Shown: positions 46,721-57,241 of the stretch, in pieces
Numbering within the stretch: the stretch's first letter is position 1
Layout of the letters: every line of letters starts with the position of its first letter
NCBI GenBank assembly: GCA_947493455.1
Contig: CANLRB010000008.1
Span: 149,173 to 213,172 of the forward strand
Source: an uncultured Pseudoalteromonas sp.
Lineage (GTDB): Bacteria; Pseudomonadota; Gammaproteobacteria; Enterobacterales; Alteromonadaceae
DNA: 64,000 nt
Direction: 5' to 3'
Made by a program: the position numbers and the translations under genes
Notes under the pieces: generated by a model
Told to the model about the DNA's origin: nothing
The model's database searches: none
Seen by the model: the letters and a program-made list of their open reading frames with translations, nothing else

Positions 46721-48733
46721 ATGCAGTTAAATCCGAAACAAGATGAAGCGGTAAAGTATATAAGCGGGCCTTGTTTAGTATTAGCGGGCGCGGGCTCCGG
46801 TAAAACACGTGTGATTACCAATAAAATTGCGTATTTGGTGCAGCGTTGTGATTATAAAGCGCGCAATATTGCCGCCGTTACGTTTACCAATAAAGCGGCG
46901 AAAGAAATGCGCGAACGTGTGTCGCAAACCTTAGGCAAACAAGAAGCAAAAGGGCTTTGGGTTTCGACATTTCATACCCTTGGTTTGGAAATAATAAAAA
47001 AAGAAATAAAAACGCTGGGATACAAAGCTGGATTTTCGCTCTTTGACGATCAAGATACGAACCAGTTATTGGCAGAATTGACAGAGCCTGAATTAAAAAA
47101 AGATAAAGATTTACTCAATTTGCTGAAAATGCAGATTTCGAATTGGAAGAATGACCTGATCGTACCTAAGCGCGCTATTGCTGAAGCAAAAGAGCAACAA
47201 AAGTCATTGTTTGCACAATTATATGCTCGCTACCAAACTCAGTTGCGTGCCTACAATGCACTCGACTTTGACGATTTAATCATGATCCCAACACTCTTAC
47301 TCGGTGGTAATGCAGATGTGAGAGAGCGCTGGCAAACACGATTTCGCTACTTGCTAGTCGATGAGTATCAAGATACCAATACAAGTCAGTACTTACTCGT
47401 TAAATATTTAGTTGGAGAGCGAGCGCGTTTTACTGTGGTAGGTGATGATGACCAAAGTATTTACTCATGGCGCGGTGCAAAACCACAAAATTTGGTGTTA
47501 TTAAGTAAGGACTTTCCTGAGTTACGCTTGATTAAACTTGAACAGAACTATCGCAGTGCGGGTCGTATTCTAAAATCGGCCAATATTCTTATCGCGAATA
47601 ATCCACATGTGTTTGACAAAAAGCTGTTTAGTGAATTGGATTATGGCGAACCGATTCGAATTATCGCGGCAAAAGATGAAGAACATGAAGCTGAACGCGT
47701 TGTTGCTGAGATTATTTCCCACAAATTTATGAAACGCACCAGTTTTAAAGACTATGCGATTTTATATCGTGGTAACCACCAAGCTCGAACGTTTGAAAAA
47801 ATGCTGATGGCAAACCGCATTCCCTATAAAATTAGTGGCGGGATGTCATTTTTCGCTCGCGCTGAAATTAAAGACATAATGGCGTACTTGCGCTTACTCG
47901 TGAACCAAGATGACGACAATGCATTTTTACGAATAGTGAATACGCCGCGCCGTGAAATAGGGCCTGCAACATTAGAAAAGCTGGGTTCATTGGCAAACGA
48001 AAAGCACATTAGTTTATTTGCCGCCTGTTTTGAAAGTGAACTCGCAGAGCGCTTAGCTGGACGTGGTTTTAACGCATTGATGGGCTTTGCCCGTTGGGTT
48101 GTTGAACTCAGCGATAATGCGGTACGTGGCGATACGTTAGAAGCCGTTAAAGATATGGTTCGTCAGATAAACTATGAAGATTATTTGTATGAAACCTCGA
48201 CCAGTGCAAAAGCTGCCGAAATGCGCATGAAAAATGTGTCAGAACTGTATCGTTGGATCACCGATATGTTAACGGGAAATGCTGAGAACCCGCCAATGAC
48301 GCTAGCTGAAGTAGTGATGAAGCTGACGCTTCGCGATATGATGGAGCGCAATGAGGAAGAAGATGAGTCGGACGCTGTTCAGTTGTTAACGTTGCATGCA
48401 TCAAAAGGACTCGAGTACCCTTATGTGTTTATGGTCGGTATGGAAGAAGGATTATTACCACACCAAGCCAGTATTGATGAAGATAATGTTGAAGAAGAAC
48501 GTCGTCTAGCCTATGTTGGGATCACTCGCGCGCAGCAGGAGTTAATTATTACTTATGCCAGAGAGCGTCGTATGTTTGGGGAATTACAAAATCCTGAAAT
48601 AAGTCGCTTTGTTGAAGAAATGCCGCAAGATGACCTTGCTTATGAGCTTAAAAAACAGCCGACAAACCAGCAGCAGCGTATGGAAAAAGGCCAAGCAAAA
48701 GTCGCTGGTTTAAGAGCAATGCTTAAAAAGTAG
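46721..48733 (+). CDS. rep: ATP-dependent DNA helicase Rep
   Basis: A 670-residue SF1A 3'-5' helicase helping replication forks past bound proteins. Motifs: Walker [17 protein letters not shown] (motif II), [13 protein letters not shown] (III), QNYRS (IV), [19 protein letters not shown] (V) and VGITRAQ (VI). The start and the [13 protein letters not shown]-type block fit Rep better than UvrD. Confidence 0.96.
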   Translation: MQLNPKQDEAVKYISGPCLVLAGAGSGKTRVITNKIAYLVQRCDYKARNIAAVTFTNKAAKEMRERVSQTLGKQEAKGLWVSTFHTLGLEIIKKEIKTLGYKAGFSLFDDQDTNQLLAELTEPELKKDKDLLNLLKMQISNWKNDLIVPKRAIAEAKEQQKSLFAQLYARYQTQLRAYNALDFDDLIMIPTLLLGGNADVRERWQTRFRYLLVDEYQDTNTSQYLLVKYLVGERARFTVVGDDDQSIYSWRGAKPQNLVLLSKDFPELRLIKLEQNYRSAGRILKSANILIANNPHVFDKKLFSELDYGEPIRIIAAKDEEHEAERVVAEIISHKFMKRTSFKDYAILYRGNHQARTFEKMLMANRIPYKISGGMSFFARAEIKDIMAYLRLLVNQDDDNAFLRIVNTPRREIGPATLEKLGSLANEKHISLFAACFESELAERLAGRGFNALMGFARWVVELSDNAVRGDTLEAVKDMVRQINYEDYLYETSTSAKAAEMRMKNVSELYRWITDMLTGNAENPPMTLAEVVMKLTLRDMMERNEEEDESDAVQLLTLHASKGLEYPYVFMVGMEEGLLPHQASIDEDNVEEERRLAYVGITRAQQELIITYARERRMFGELQNPEISRFVEEMPQDDLAYELKKQPTNQQQRMEKGQAKVAGLRAMLKK

Positions 48734-48755
48734 CTCGGTCTGAGAATCTCTCAGG

Positions 48756-51314
48756 TTAAGAAACCACTTGGTGTGACGGCTCGCTTTCGGTCAATGAGCT
48801 GATAAAGTCGACACCTTCTGAACGATACGGAATTTGACTTACCCAGAGCTCCAGCCCGAGCGGCTGTAACGCCTTATGATAGTTGCTAATTGACGGGCCA
48901 GAGCCGATGAGTGTAAGGTTGCAGGCATTGGCAAAGGCCTGTAATCCAACAAGTTGATGCTGAAACGCTTGGTTTTGAATAATGCGTTGGCAAAACGTAT
49001 TGCTCAGTAATAGATAATCGAGTTTGATTCGAGAATAAGACGTCAAATCGACATGACTGCGGGCAACATTGGATAACCCTATTTTAACCCCTAACTGGCT
49101 TAGCTTTTCCAAGTTGGTTAGCTTATTTGACGCCAAGTTTTTAAATTCACTTTCTTTTATTAGAACGCATAAGTTCGCAGTGTTGTTGAGGCGAAGTAAC
49201 TGCGCATAGAGGGTTTTAAAAATACTTGGCTTTAAAAAATCAGGGCTGATATTTATAAAAGCTGGGCGCAGATCGTCAAAATCTCGTTGTACTTGGTTAA
49301 CCAATAACCCAATAAACTCGCTGACATTCTCAATGTGGTGAACGATTTTGTCGAGTCGCACTTTACCAAGCTCCGCGTGTTCGATAAAAGGCGTAAATAG
49401 ACATGCAATATGTTGCTCTGTGCGACTATTAATAATCGCAAATTTTTTTAACGATAACTCAGCTTGCTGCAAAATAGATGAAAAATTCAGGCTGGCTTTT
49501 TTCTTTATCATCGGCTGAAAAAACTCAATGTGGCCTTTACCTGTTTGTTTTGCTTGGTACATAGCAGCGTCCGCATCACGAATGATTTCGTCGACGTGGT
49601 TATAGTGTTTACTGCTATAGGCGATACCAATGCTGGCACCACTTTGCACGCAGTGTTCATCTTCACAAAACGGCGTTTTCATGGTGTTGATAATGCGTTG
49701 TGCTATTTCCTGTGCTTCGTGCGGCGTTTGTAGGTTAGTCAGTAAAATCACAAACTCATCACCACCAAAACGTGCGAGTAGGTCGTGTTCACGAATGCAT
49801 TGATAAAACTGGTTTGCGACTTTAATTAAAAAGCGGTCACCAGCATGGTGCCCTAGCGAATCATTTATTTGCTTAAAGTTATCAAGGTCGATAAAGAGCA
49901 CCGCAAACCCCATTGCTTGATTGCGCTGATAAAGGCTTAATGTTTTTGCTAATTGTGCGATAAACAGGCTGCGATTTGCCAACCCGGTTAATCCATCGTG
50001 ATGGGCATCGTGATAAAGCTGCTGTTCGACTTTTTTACGTTCATCAATTTGCAGTTGCAAATGCATATTTGTTTGCTGTAACTGCTTTGTTTTTTCATCT
50101 ACTCTTTGTTCAAGTAAAGCATGACTTTGTTTCAGCGCATTTGTTGTGATTTGTTTTGTCAGTACATTGGCAACTTGTTGCGAAACAAAGGTAATTAATT
50201 CTACATCGTCTTGATTGAATTGATATTCATTGTGGTAGCTTTGACATGCGATGATCCCCATTACTTCATTTTTATCGAAAAGCGGGGCGCCAAGCCATGA
50301 GTTTGGCAGAGGCGAGTGCTCAAAAAACTGGGGTAATTCAATTGTTCCGCGCGCCACTTTGTCAGCAATGATTTCTTTATTTAGCAATTGGGTTGTTTTA
50401 CTGGTAATAACGTATTCAGTGAGCCCTTTTTTAAATTCACGCTCAGGGTAATCTCGCTCAGTTTCATCACTGACATACGGACAAGTTAGGCTGTTTTTTT
50501 CTGAGTTGTAGAGTACGATAAAAAAGTTTTTAGCAAAGGTGATCTCGCCAATAATTTGGTGGATCTGTCGATAAAAACTATTGAGATCATTACATGCGAT
50601 AGCGAGTTCAGAAATGCGAAATAAAATACTTTGACGTATTAGCGTATCTTTATGCTGTTCAACTTGTTGGCTAAGTTGCGCTGTTCTTTCGGCCACTGCT
50701 TGCTCTAGATTCTCACGTTTTTTTACGCGGTCAATGGCGGTGCTTAAATACAGCGATATGGTTTCAAATAACGCGATTTGCTGATTAGAGAAAATTTGGT
50801 CGGGACAATAAGTTTGACAAACCATTACGCCAATCGTTTGTGAGCCTCGCTTTACTGGTACGCCGAGCCAGCATTCACACGGGCTACCAAACATCGTCAA
50901 CATGCCTTTTGCTTGGTATTGATTAATCATGTCTTTGGTAAATAAGACCGTGGTATTTTGTTTAAATGCATATCCCGTCAACCCCTGTTCAAGAACGTCG
51001 TACTGTTGGCTTTGCAGTGGTATTGACAGTTGGTCTTTTTCATCAAAAAAATAAGATAATTCGAGCTTATTTGTATCGGGGTTCAGTAAGGCAACGTAAA
51101 AATTTTTAGTTGGTAAGTTAGCTTCAAGAATATTGTGAATAGCTGGGTACAATAATGATAGTTCGGCAACTGTACTTGCTTGTTCTGATAGTTGAATTAA
51201 GGCAAGTTGTGTTTTAGTAGAAAGCTTATATTTTCCTACCAGTGTTTTTAAACGTTGCACATGGCTTTGCAAGCGTCGGACTTTATTATTATCGCTGTTC
51301 ACAATTGCGCTCAT
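48756..51314 (-). CDS. GAF-GAF-GGDEF protein with degenerate EAL domain
   Basis: An 852-residue soluble protein: an N-terminal coil, two GAF domains (about 45-200 and 235-390), a coiled linker, GGDEF with intact RFGGDEF near 515, and an EAL-type C-terminal domain (about 610-840). In the EAL domain the EAL triad reads FTPFIEH, the DDFG metal site reads LSNV and the lysine after the barrel strand is lost, while NISPDFL survives. It should therefore be a cyclase with a non-catalytic, possibly c-di-GMP-binding, EAL domain. No signal peptide or membrane helix. Confidence 0.85.
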   Translation of the reverse strand: MSAIVNSDNNKVRRLQSHVQRLKTLVGKYKLSTKTQLALIQLSEQASTVAELSLLYPAIHNILEANLPTKNFYVALLNPDTNKLELSYFFDEKDQLSIPLQSQQYDVLEQGLTGYAFKQNTTVLFTKDMINQYQAKGMLTMFGSPCECWLGVPVKRGSQTIGVMVCQTYCPDQIFSNQQIALFETISLYLSTAIDRVKKRENLEQAVAERTAQLSQQVEQHKDTLIRQSILFRISELAIACNDLNSFYRQIHQIIGEITFAKNFFIVLYNSEKNSLTCPYVSDETERDYPEREFKKGLTEYVITSKTTQLLNKEIIADKVARGTIELPQFFEHSPLPNSWLGAPLFDKNEVMGIIACQSYHNEYQFNQDDVELITFVSQQVANVLTKQITTNALKQSHALLEQRVDEKTKQLQQTNMHLQLQIDERKKVEQQLYHDAHHDGLTGLANRSLFIAQLAKTLSLYQRNQAMGFAVLFIDLDNFKQINDSLGHHAGDRFLIKVANQFYQCIREHDLLARFGGDEFVILLTNLQTPHEAQEIAQRIINTMKTPFCEDEHCVQSGASIGIAYSSKHYNHVDEIIRDADAAMYQAKQTGKGHIEFFQPMIKKKASLNFSSILQQAELSLKKFAIINSRTEQHIACLFTPFIEHAELGKVRLDKIVHHIENVSEFIGLLVNQVQRDFDDLRPAFINISPDFLKPSIFKTLYAQLLRLNNTANLCVLIKESEFKNLASNKLTNLEKLSQLGVKIGLSNVARSHVDLTSYSRIKLDYLLLSNTFCQRIIQNQAFQHQLVGLQAFANACNLTLIGSGPSISNYHKALQPLGLELWVSQIPYRSEGVDFISSLTESEPSHQVVS

Positions 51315-51497
51315 ATTTTTGTTATTTTAAGTTGGCAATGTGAAAGTTAATGAGTTAATTAGTCGGTGCTACGAATGACATACTATTTTTTTATAATATT
51401 TAGCATTCGCGGTGGATTAACTTTTCTGCCTAATTTTTAATCGTTATTTTTTCATTAAGCATTAGCTGGGTCAATCATAAATTTGACTTAAAGGCAC

Positions 51498-51523
51498 AAA
51501 AAAAGGCCTAAATAGGCCTTTTC
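51498..51523. terminator. Terminator after cytochrome c5
   Basis: AAAAGGCCTA and TAGGCCTTTT form a 10-bp stem with a 2-base loop, flanked by A and T runs, 22 bases beyond the cytochrome stop codon on the minus strand. Confidence 0.88.
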
Positions 51524-51545
51524 TTTATAGCGTTATAGAATAACG

Positions 51546-51941
51546 TTATTCAGCTTTCATCATGAATTCAATGGCAGCTTTAATTTCATCATCACTACAA
51601 TCCATACACGTACCGCGTGCAGGCATGTTATTGAAGCCATTAATTGCATTACTTAATAAGACATCCGCGCCTTTACTTGCACGTGCACTCCAGTCTGCAC
51701 TTGTTTTAGGTGCGCCAAGCGCGCCAGTGCCGTGACAACCGAAACAGCTTGCTTGATAAACTTGTTGACCAGTACGCGGTCCAGTTGGAACCACAACTTT
51801 AGGCTCGGCGCCAGCTAAATAAACGTTACCGACAGGCGCAATACGCTTTTTGATTGCTTCTTCAGTAAGTGAATTGTCAAAAGGGGCTGCTACGGCTGCA
51901 GTAGTGGTCAGCATTAAAAGTGCTGCTGTTAGTTTTTTCAT
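51546..51941 (-). CDS. Cytochrome c5 family protein
   Basis: A 131-residue periplasmic monoheme cytochrome with a signal peptide (about 1-18, ending AVAA), the heme site CFGCH (about 76-80) and an axial Met in NNMPARG. The extra Cys pair CMDC after it is typical of c5. It carries electrons to terminal oxidases or reductases. Confidence 0.9.
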   Translation of the reverse strand: MKKLTAALLMLTTTAAVAAPFDNSLTEEAIKKRIAPVGNVYLAGAEPKVVVPTGPRTGQQVYQASCFGCHGTGALGAPKTSADWSARASKGADVLLSNAINGFNNMPARGTCMDCSDDEIKAAIEFMMKAE

Positions 51942-52055
51942 TTTACTTGCTCACAGTTTCGAGTGATCAATCACAATAGACGGAATTTAAGACAATTATA
52001 ACGTCAGCGAGAAATTTATAAAATGGGTTAAGTGTGCAAATTGTTAGATAAAATG

Positions 52056-52083
52056 AAAAAAGTTGCGCTAGCGCAACTTTTTT
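52056..52083. terminator. Terminator between elbB and cytochrome c5
   Basis: AAAAAAGTTGCGC and GCGCAACTTTTTT form a 13-bp stem with a 2-base loop. It begins 10 bases beyond the elbB stop codon. Confidence 0.9.
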
Positions 52084-52093
52084 AAGCGTCATT

Positions 52094-52747
52094 TCAATTT
52101 AAACGACCAAGCAAAGCGGAAATTGTTTTTTCAATGCCCGTTGCGGCTTGTGCGATATTTGTCGCCAGCATATAGGCAGGCGTGCTAAATACGTTTGCTT
52201 GTTCGTCATAGACAAAATCTGTGACATCGCAGTTTTGATGGGTTGCACCCAGTTCGGTAAGGGCATTTGCAGTGTCTACATCTGAACCTATCGTTGCTTG
52301 AGTTTGATTCGGATAGATCATTGGAATGATCGCCGGTGCAATACATAAGTAGGCGGCTGGCTTTTGTGCTGTTGCAAATGCCAAACAGGCTGTCTTTACG
52401 TCACCATTTATTTGGCAATTCGCTCCGTCAATTGCAAATGATGTTAAGTTTTTTGCTGCACCAAATCCACCGGGCAAAACAAGGGCATCGAAATCGTCGG
52501 CGTTAAGTTCTTTAATGTCTTTCACCTCGCCACGTGCGATGCGCGCAGATTCAACCAGTACATTTCGTTTTTCGTCGCTCACTTCACCTGTGAGATGATT
52601 GACTACATGCATCATATCAATATTCGGTGCAAAACATGTATATTCCGCGCCACCGCGTGATAACGCTAATAATGTAATAACAGCTTCATGAATTTCACTG
52701 CCATCAAAAACGCCGCAACCACTTAGAATAACTGCCACTTTTGCCAT
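52094..52747 (-). CDS. elbB: Glyoxalase ElbB, DJ-1/PfpI superfamily
   Basis: A 217-residue class I amidotransferase-fold protein (also yhbL); SGCGVFDGSEIHEAV at the start and LVLPGGFGAAKNL and AYLCIAPA blocks are family-specific, the Cys in LCIAPA being the nucleophile position. I chose the ATG at 52747, which has a GGAG ribosome binding site, over an in-frame start at 52780. E. coli ElbB has weak glyoxalase activity and has been linked to isoprenoid synthesis. Confidence 0.9.
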   Translation of the reverse strand: MAKVAVILSGCGVFDGSEIHEAVITLLALSRGGAEYTCFAPNIDMMHVVNHLTGEVSDEKRNVLVESARIARGEVKDIKELNADDFDALVLPGGFGAAKNLTSFAIDGANCQINGDVKTACLAFATAQKPAAYLCIAPAIIPMIYPNQTQATIGSDVDTANALTELGATHQNCDVTDFVYDEQANVFSTPAYMLATNIAQAATGIEKTISALLGRLN

Positions 52748-53256
52748 ATATAATTCTCCAAAAATTTCTAAACCTGGCAATTATGCTAGCTTTTCCTATC
52801 GAACAATCAAGGGCAAATTAGTTAAATATTCTTATATGCTTTAATTCAAGAATTAAAAATTATAAAAAGATCACTAGGATCTTTGATCCTTTATTGGTAG
52901 AGTATCCCTCCGGTTAAATAGAGGGACCGTATTCAAGCCTAACAATAGGATTAATATTTAACTGTTTCCACATAGATGGAATTTATAATAAAAATAAAAT
53001 TTGCCGTTCATTATTTTTATAACTAGATGTTTTTAAAAAATATATTTGTATTCCTCTTTGTTTTTTAACATTGCCTGGAAGGCATGGTTACATCTTTACC
53101 CCCAAACTTATCCACAGCTTATCCTGAGTTATGTGTGTTACTTCACTATGATGAGATGCGCAAACTAACAGCATTTAAATCAATGAATCTCGTTTTCTGA
53201 TACAGCTTATGGCATGCTAAGCACAATTTTGAAAAATGACCTATAGGATCCATATC
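52748..53256. other. 509-base intergenic region upstream of polA
   Basis: Holds three GATC sites within 21 bases (52869-52888), a stem TCCCTC/GAGGGA at about 52905-52926, AT-rich DNA from 52980 to 53080, and a perfect DnaA box TTATCCACA at 53108-53116. The polA promoter must lie here too. No convincing gene was seen. Confidence 0.55.
52897..52921 (+). repeat. Copy 1 of a diverged repeated motif
   Basis: Contains TCCCTCCGGTT preceded by GTAGAGTA and matches, with few differences and one gap, a segment at 63860-63885 downstream of tRNA-His. Function unknown. Confidence 0.4.
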
Positions 53257-56016
53257 ATGGCCCAGATCCCCGAAAATCCGCTAATTCTTGTTGACGGTTC
53301 GTCTTACTTGTTTCGGGCGTATCATTCTCCGCCTCATTTAACCAATTCTAAAGGTGAAGCAACCGGCGCCATTTATGGAGTTGTAAACATGTTGAAGAGC
53401 TTGGTGAAGCAATTTAATCCAAGCCATATGATTGTCGTGTTTGATGCCAAAGGTCCAACATTTAGAAATGAGATGTATGATCAATATAAGGCAAACCGAC
53501 CACCGATGCCTGATGATCTACGAACGCAAATTCAGCCGATACACGACATTATTGAAGCAATGGGCTTGCCTTTAGTGTCGATTACAGGGGTTGAGGCCGA
53601 TGATGTTATCGGTACGTTTGCACGTATTGCGTCAGAACAAGAACGTCATGTTCTGATTAGTACTGGCGATAAAGATATGGCGCAGTTAGTCAATGAGCAT
53701 GTCACCTTAATTAATACGATGACAGATACTGTGCTAGACCCTACTGGCGTTGTTGATAAGTTTGGTATTGGTCCTGACTTAATTATCGATTACCTAGCTC
53801 TGATGGGGGATAAGGTTGATAATATTCCGGGTGTACCCGGAGTTGGTGAAAAAACCGCCTTGGCAATGCTGCAAGGACTCGGTTCGATTAAATCAATTTA
53901 CGACAATCTTGATGAGATTGCTGGACTTGGTTTTCGTGGCTCAAAAACGATGTCGAAAAAGTTACTCGATAATAAAGAACAGCTCGATTTATCCTATGAA
54001 TTAGCAACCATTAAATTGGATGTTGATGTTGAAGCTGATCTTGACAGCTATCAAGTAAGAGAAGCGAATAAAGACAAGCTTATCGAATTATTTGGCGCCT
54101 GCGAGTTTAGACGTTGGTTGGCCGAATTACTCGATGGGGCGTCAAATGACCAAGTGGCAAGTGCGATTAAAACAGAAGAAAACGAAAGCGCACCGAAAAT
54201 TGAAAGCGTTAATTATGAAACGATTTTAACAGAAGATGCATTAGAACGCTGGGTTGATAAATTATCAAACGCTGAGCTTTTTGCCTTTGATACTGAAACG
54301 ACGAGCCTAGATTATATGCAGGCCGACTTAGTTGGCATGAGCTTTTCAGTAACTCCAGGTGAAGCGGCTTATTTACCGATCGCACACGACTACCTAGATG
54401 CGCCCGAGCAGCTGAGCCTTGCACTTGTACTAGAAAAATTAGGGCCAATTTTAGCAGACGAAAATAAGGCTAAAGTAGGGCAAAACTTAAAGTATGATAA
54501 AAGTGTACTGGCCCGCGCTGGTATTGAGTTTAATGGTATTGCCTTTGATACCATGCTCGAATCATATGTGGTAAATAGTGTTGGCAGTCGTCATGATATG
54601 GACTCTTTGGCGCTTAAATACTTAGGCCATAAGAACATCAGCTTTGAAGAAATTGCAGGTAAAGGTAAGGCACAACTGACCTTTAACCAAATTGAACTAG
54701 AAAAAGCGTCACCGTATGCGGCTGAAGATGCTGACATTACATTGCGCTTACACTCGGTACTTTGGCCGAAAATTGAAAGCGATGCTGAACTAAAAAGTGT
54801 ATTTGATAACATTGAACTACCGTTAGTGAATGTACTATCAGATATTGAGCGTACAGGGGTGGTGATTAACGCGGATATGCTGGGGCAGCAGAGCATTGAA
54901 ATTGCGGCACGTTTAAAAGAACTAGAAAAAGACGCATTCGATATCGCCGGTGAAGAATTTAATATGGCATCACCGAAACAGTTACAGGCTATCTTGTTTG
55001 AAAAGCTAGGTTTACCTGTTATTAAGAAAACGCCAAAAGGGGCACCGTCAACAGCGGAGGATGTACTGCAAGAACTTGCACACGATTACCCGTTGCCAAA
55101 ATTGATTATTGAGCACCGTGGTTTAGCTAAGCTTAAATCAACGTATACTGATAAATTACCTGGTTTGGTAAACGCAAGTACTGGCCGTATTCATACTTCA
55201 TATCATCAAGCTGTTACTGCAACTGGGCGTTTGAGTTCAAGCGATCCTAATTTGCAAAATATTCCAATTCGAACGCAAGAAGGGCGACGTATTCGTCAGG
55301 CATTTGTAGCGCCTGAAGGCAAAGTTATTATGGCGGCCGATTACAGCCAAATTGAGCTGCGAATTATGGCGCATTTATCGCAAGATGAAGGCTTGTTGAG
55401 TGCATTTGCACAAGGCAAAGACGTTCACAGCGCGACCGCTGCCGAAGTCTTCTCAGTCGATATCAATGATGTGACAAGTGATATGCGACGCAAGGCGAAA
55501 GCGGTTAACTTTGGTTTAATTTATGGCATGAGTGCGTTTGGCCTTGCTCGTCAACTTGATATTCCACGCCATGAAGCGCAGCATTACATGGATAAGTATT
55601 TTGAACGTTTTCCGGGTGTTTTAGAGTATATGGAATCAACTCGCGAAAAAGCTGCTGAACAAGGTTATGTAAGTACCTTATTTGGTCGTCGCTTACATTT
55701 ACCAGATATCAAAGCGCGTAATGGCGCACGCCGAAAAGCAGCAGGGCGCGCAGCAATTAATGCACCAATGCAGGGCACCGCGGCAGACATTATTAAAAAA
55801 GCAATGCTTGCAGTACATTCTTGGTTGCAAAATCATGCCAGTGAAGATGTAAAGCTGCTGATGCAGGTGCACGATGAATTGGTGTTTGAAATTGCTGCAG
55901 ATAAAGTTACTCAATACAGCGAAGAGATATGTGCGTTGATGAGTGATGCAGCAGAGCTTGATGTACCGTTAGTTGTTGAAGCAGATCATGGGGAAAATTG
56001 GCAGCAAGCACATTAA
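53257..56016 (+). CDS. polA: DNA polymerase I
   Basis: A 919-residue protein with all three activities: a 5'-3' exonuclease ([41 protein letters not shown]), a 3'-5' proofreading domain with an intact FDTETTSLD site, and a family A polymerase ([17 protein letters not shown]; finger [22 protein letters not shown]). I chose the ATG at 53257, behind TAGGA, over one 21 bases earlier, since the product then begins like other PolA proteins. Confidence 0.97.
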   Translation: MAQIPENPLILVDGSSYLFRAYHSPPHLTNSKGEATGAIYGVVNMLKSLVKQFNPSHMIVVFDAKGPTFRNEMYDQYKANRPPMPDDLRTQIQPIHDIIEAMGLPLVSITGVEADDVIGTFARIASEQERHVLISTGDKDMAQLVNEHVTLINTMTDTVLDPTGVVDKFGIGPDLIIDYLALMGDKVDNIPGVPGVGEKTALAMLQGLGSIKSIYDNLDEIAGLGFRGSKTMSKKLLDNKEQLDLSYELATIKLDVDVEADLDSYQVREANKDKLIELFGACEFRRWLAELLDGASNDQVASAIKTEENESAPKIESVNYETILTEDALERWVDKLSNAELFAFDTETTSLDYMQADLVGMSFSVTPGEAAYLPIAHDYLDAPEQLSLALVLEKLGPILADENKAKVGQNLKYDKSVLARAGIEFNGIAFDTMLESYVVNSVGSRHDMDSLALKYLGHKNISFEEIAGKGKAQLTFNQIELEKASPYAAEDADITLRLHSVLWPKIESDAELKSVFDNIELPLVNVLSDIERTGVVINADMLGQQSIEIAARLKELEKDAFDIAGEEFNMASPKQLQAILFEKLGLPVIKKTPKGAPSTAEDVLQELAHDYPLPKLIIEHRGLAKLKSTYTDKLPGLVNASTGRIHTSYHQAVTATGRLSSSDPNLQNIPIRTQEGRRIRQAFVAPEGKVIMAADYSQIELRIMAHLSQDEGLLSAFAQGKDVHSATAAEVFSVDINDVTSDMRRKAKAVNFGLIYGMSAFGLARQLDIPRHEAQHYMDKYFERFPGVLEYMESTREKAAEQGYVSTLFGRRLHLPDIKARNGARRKAAGRAAINAPMQGTAADIIKKAMLAVHSWLQNHASEDVKLLMQVHDELVFEIAADKVTQYSEEICALMSDAAELDVPLVVEADHGENWQQAH

Positions 56017-56047
56017 TACCAAAGTGTGATGTTGCTTTAGCGTGTTT

Positions 56048-56073
56048 TTGCAATCGTTTACAAACGGTTGCAA
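56048..56073. promoter_or_regulatory. 26-bp near-perfect palindrome upstream of the sRNA candidate
   Basis: Two 13-base halves beginning TTGCAA match at 11 positions when inverted. Its centre is about 53 bases before the predicted sRNA start, suited to a dimeric regulator. The CG-rich core inside TTGCAA arms recalls LacI/GalR-type operators, but the protein is unknown. Confidence 0.5.
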
Positions 56074-56112
56074 TTTAGCTTTCAATTGAAAATTCACTTT
56101 GTTACAGTGCAG

Positions 56113-56227
56113 GCGTCCCGTTTTACGGGGCATCCTGTTGATGATATATCTCTTAGAGATATGACGTATTGATAGCTTCTCCCCAGATTGCTATGGCCGG
56201 TTGGTGTGTTACCAACCGGTTTTTTTC
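56113..56227 (+). ncRNA. Candidate sRNA in the Spot 42 position
   Basis: Between polA and engB, where E. coli has spf, the plus strand shows an extended -10 (TGTTACAGT, 56101-56109 region), a hairpin GTCCCGTTTTACGGGG-like, a perfect ATATCTC/GAGATAT stem, then a terminator CCGGTTGGT/ACCAACCGG with seven T (56198-56227). The predicted RNA is about 115 nt against 109 for Spot 42. The conserved 5' sequence of Spot 42 is not recognisable, so this may be a diverged or unrelated sRNA. The hairpin alone could instead end the polA mRNA. Confidence 0.6.
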
Positions 56228-56230
56228 GTT

Positions 56231-56914
56231 TTAAGCATTACTACTTTGTTCTGATGTTTGATCAGGTGAGCTGTGCTCAGGGGATGTTTGTTCAGGCGGT
56301 GTATGTGTTAGTTCCCCTAGGTACCAATTGTCGAGAGTTTTAGCAAGTTCAGGCAAACCAATGCCTTTTAGCGATGAAAATGCATGCACCGTGATTTTAT
56401 CGCTTAACTGCTTTAATTCACGTCTTACTTTTAGCACTTCACTTTTGCGTTTACCTTGTTTGAGTTTATCGGCTTTTGTCAGTAACGCTAACACTTCAAT
56501 ATCACTATCGACAGCCCAATTGATAAGATCCATATCAAGGTCTTTGAGTGGGTGACGAATATCCATTAAAACGACGATGCCTTTAAGGCTTTCCCGCTTT
56601 TGTAAATATTCACCGAGTGATTTTTGCCATTTCTTTTTCATTTCAATCGGCACTTTTGCAAAACCATATCCTGGCAGGTCGATAAGGCGCAAATCTTCAC
56701 CCACATCAAAAGTGTTGATCAATTGGGTGCGTCCTGGAGTTTTACTCGTTCTTGCCAGCTTTTGTTCTGTTAACGCATTGAGCGCACTTGATTTCCCTGC
56801 ATTTGAGCGACCAGCAAAAGCAACTTCTACACCACTGTCGGCTGGCAATTTTGAAATATCAGGGGCACTAGTAATAAAGCTAGCAGCTGTGTATTTTACG
56901 CGTGATTTAAGCAC
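56231..56914 (-). CDS. engB: Ribosome biogenesis GTPase EngB
   Basis: A 227-residue GTPase (also yihA, ysxC) for large-subunit assembly. Motifs: G1 [13 protein letters not shown]2 region TPGRTQ, G3 DLPGYGFA, G4 TKAD. I chose the GTG at 56914, preceded by AGAGGAG, over an ATG at 56959. The C-terminal tail is an acidic, Ser/Thr/Pro/Gln-rich run of short repeats ([15 protein letters not shown]) not found in E. coli. Confidence 0.95.
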   Translation of the reverse strand: MLKSRVKYTAASFITSAPDISKLPADSGVEVAFAGRSNAGKSSALNALTEQKLARTSKTPGRTQLINTFDVGEDLRLIDLPGYGFAKVPIEMKKKWQKSLGEYLQKRESLKGIVVLMDIRHPLKDLDMDLINWAVDSDIEVLALLTKADKLKQGKRKSEVLKVRRELKQLSDKITVHAFSSLKGIGLPELAKTLDNWYLGELTHTPPEQTSPEHSSPDQTSEQSSNA

Positions 56915-57063
56915 GGAAACTCCTCTTACGGATATAAAGAAACAAAATATGGCGTGCAAGCTCGCTATTTTACACTTAATCGTAGCAAAAAGGCGAATAT
57001 ATTCACTTTTTACTATGTTGCTATGGATGCTACTGATTTAGCGCGATTGCCATAAAAATATTC

Positions 57064-57077
57064 TTGAGAAAGATCAA
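57064..57077 (+). promoter_or_regulatory. FNR-like site upstream of cytochrome c4
   Basis: TTGAGAAAGATCAA differs from the FNR consensus TTGAT-N4-ATCAA at one base. It is 165 bases before the start codon, rather far unless the promoter is distal. Confidence 0.35.
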
Positions 57078-57241
57078 CAAATGCTTTGATTGCTGATTTT
57101 TTTATGAAAAAGCCCTATATTTTATATGTTTTATCGTGGCATAAAAGGTGCCAGATAATTCATTATCGTGTAGAATACCCGCAATTAGCTGGTAATAATT
57201 CCTGCATGTCAGGTTAAACAGGGTCGAAACAGAGAAATAGC

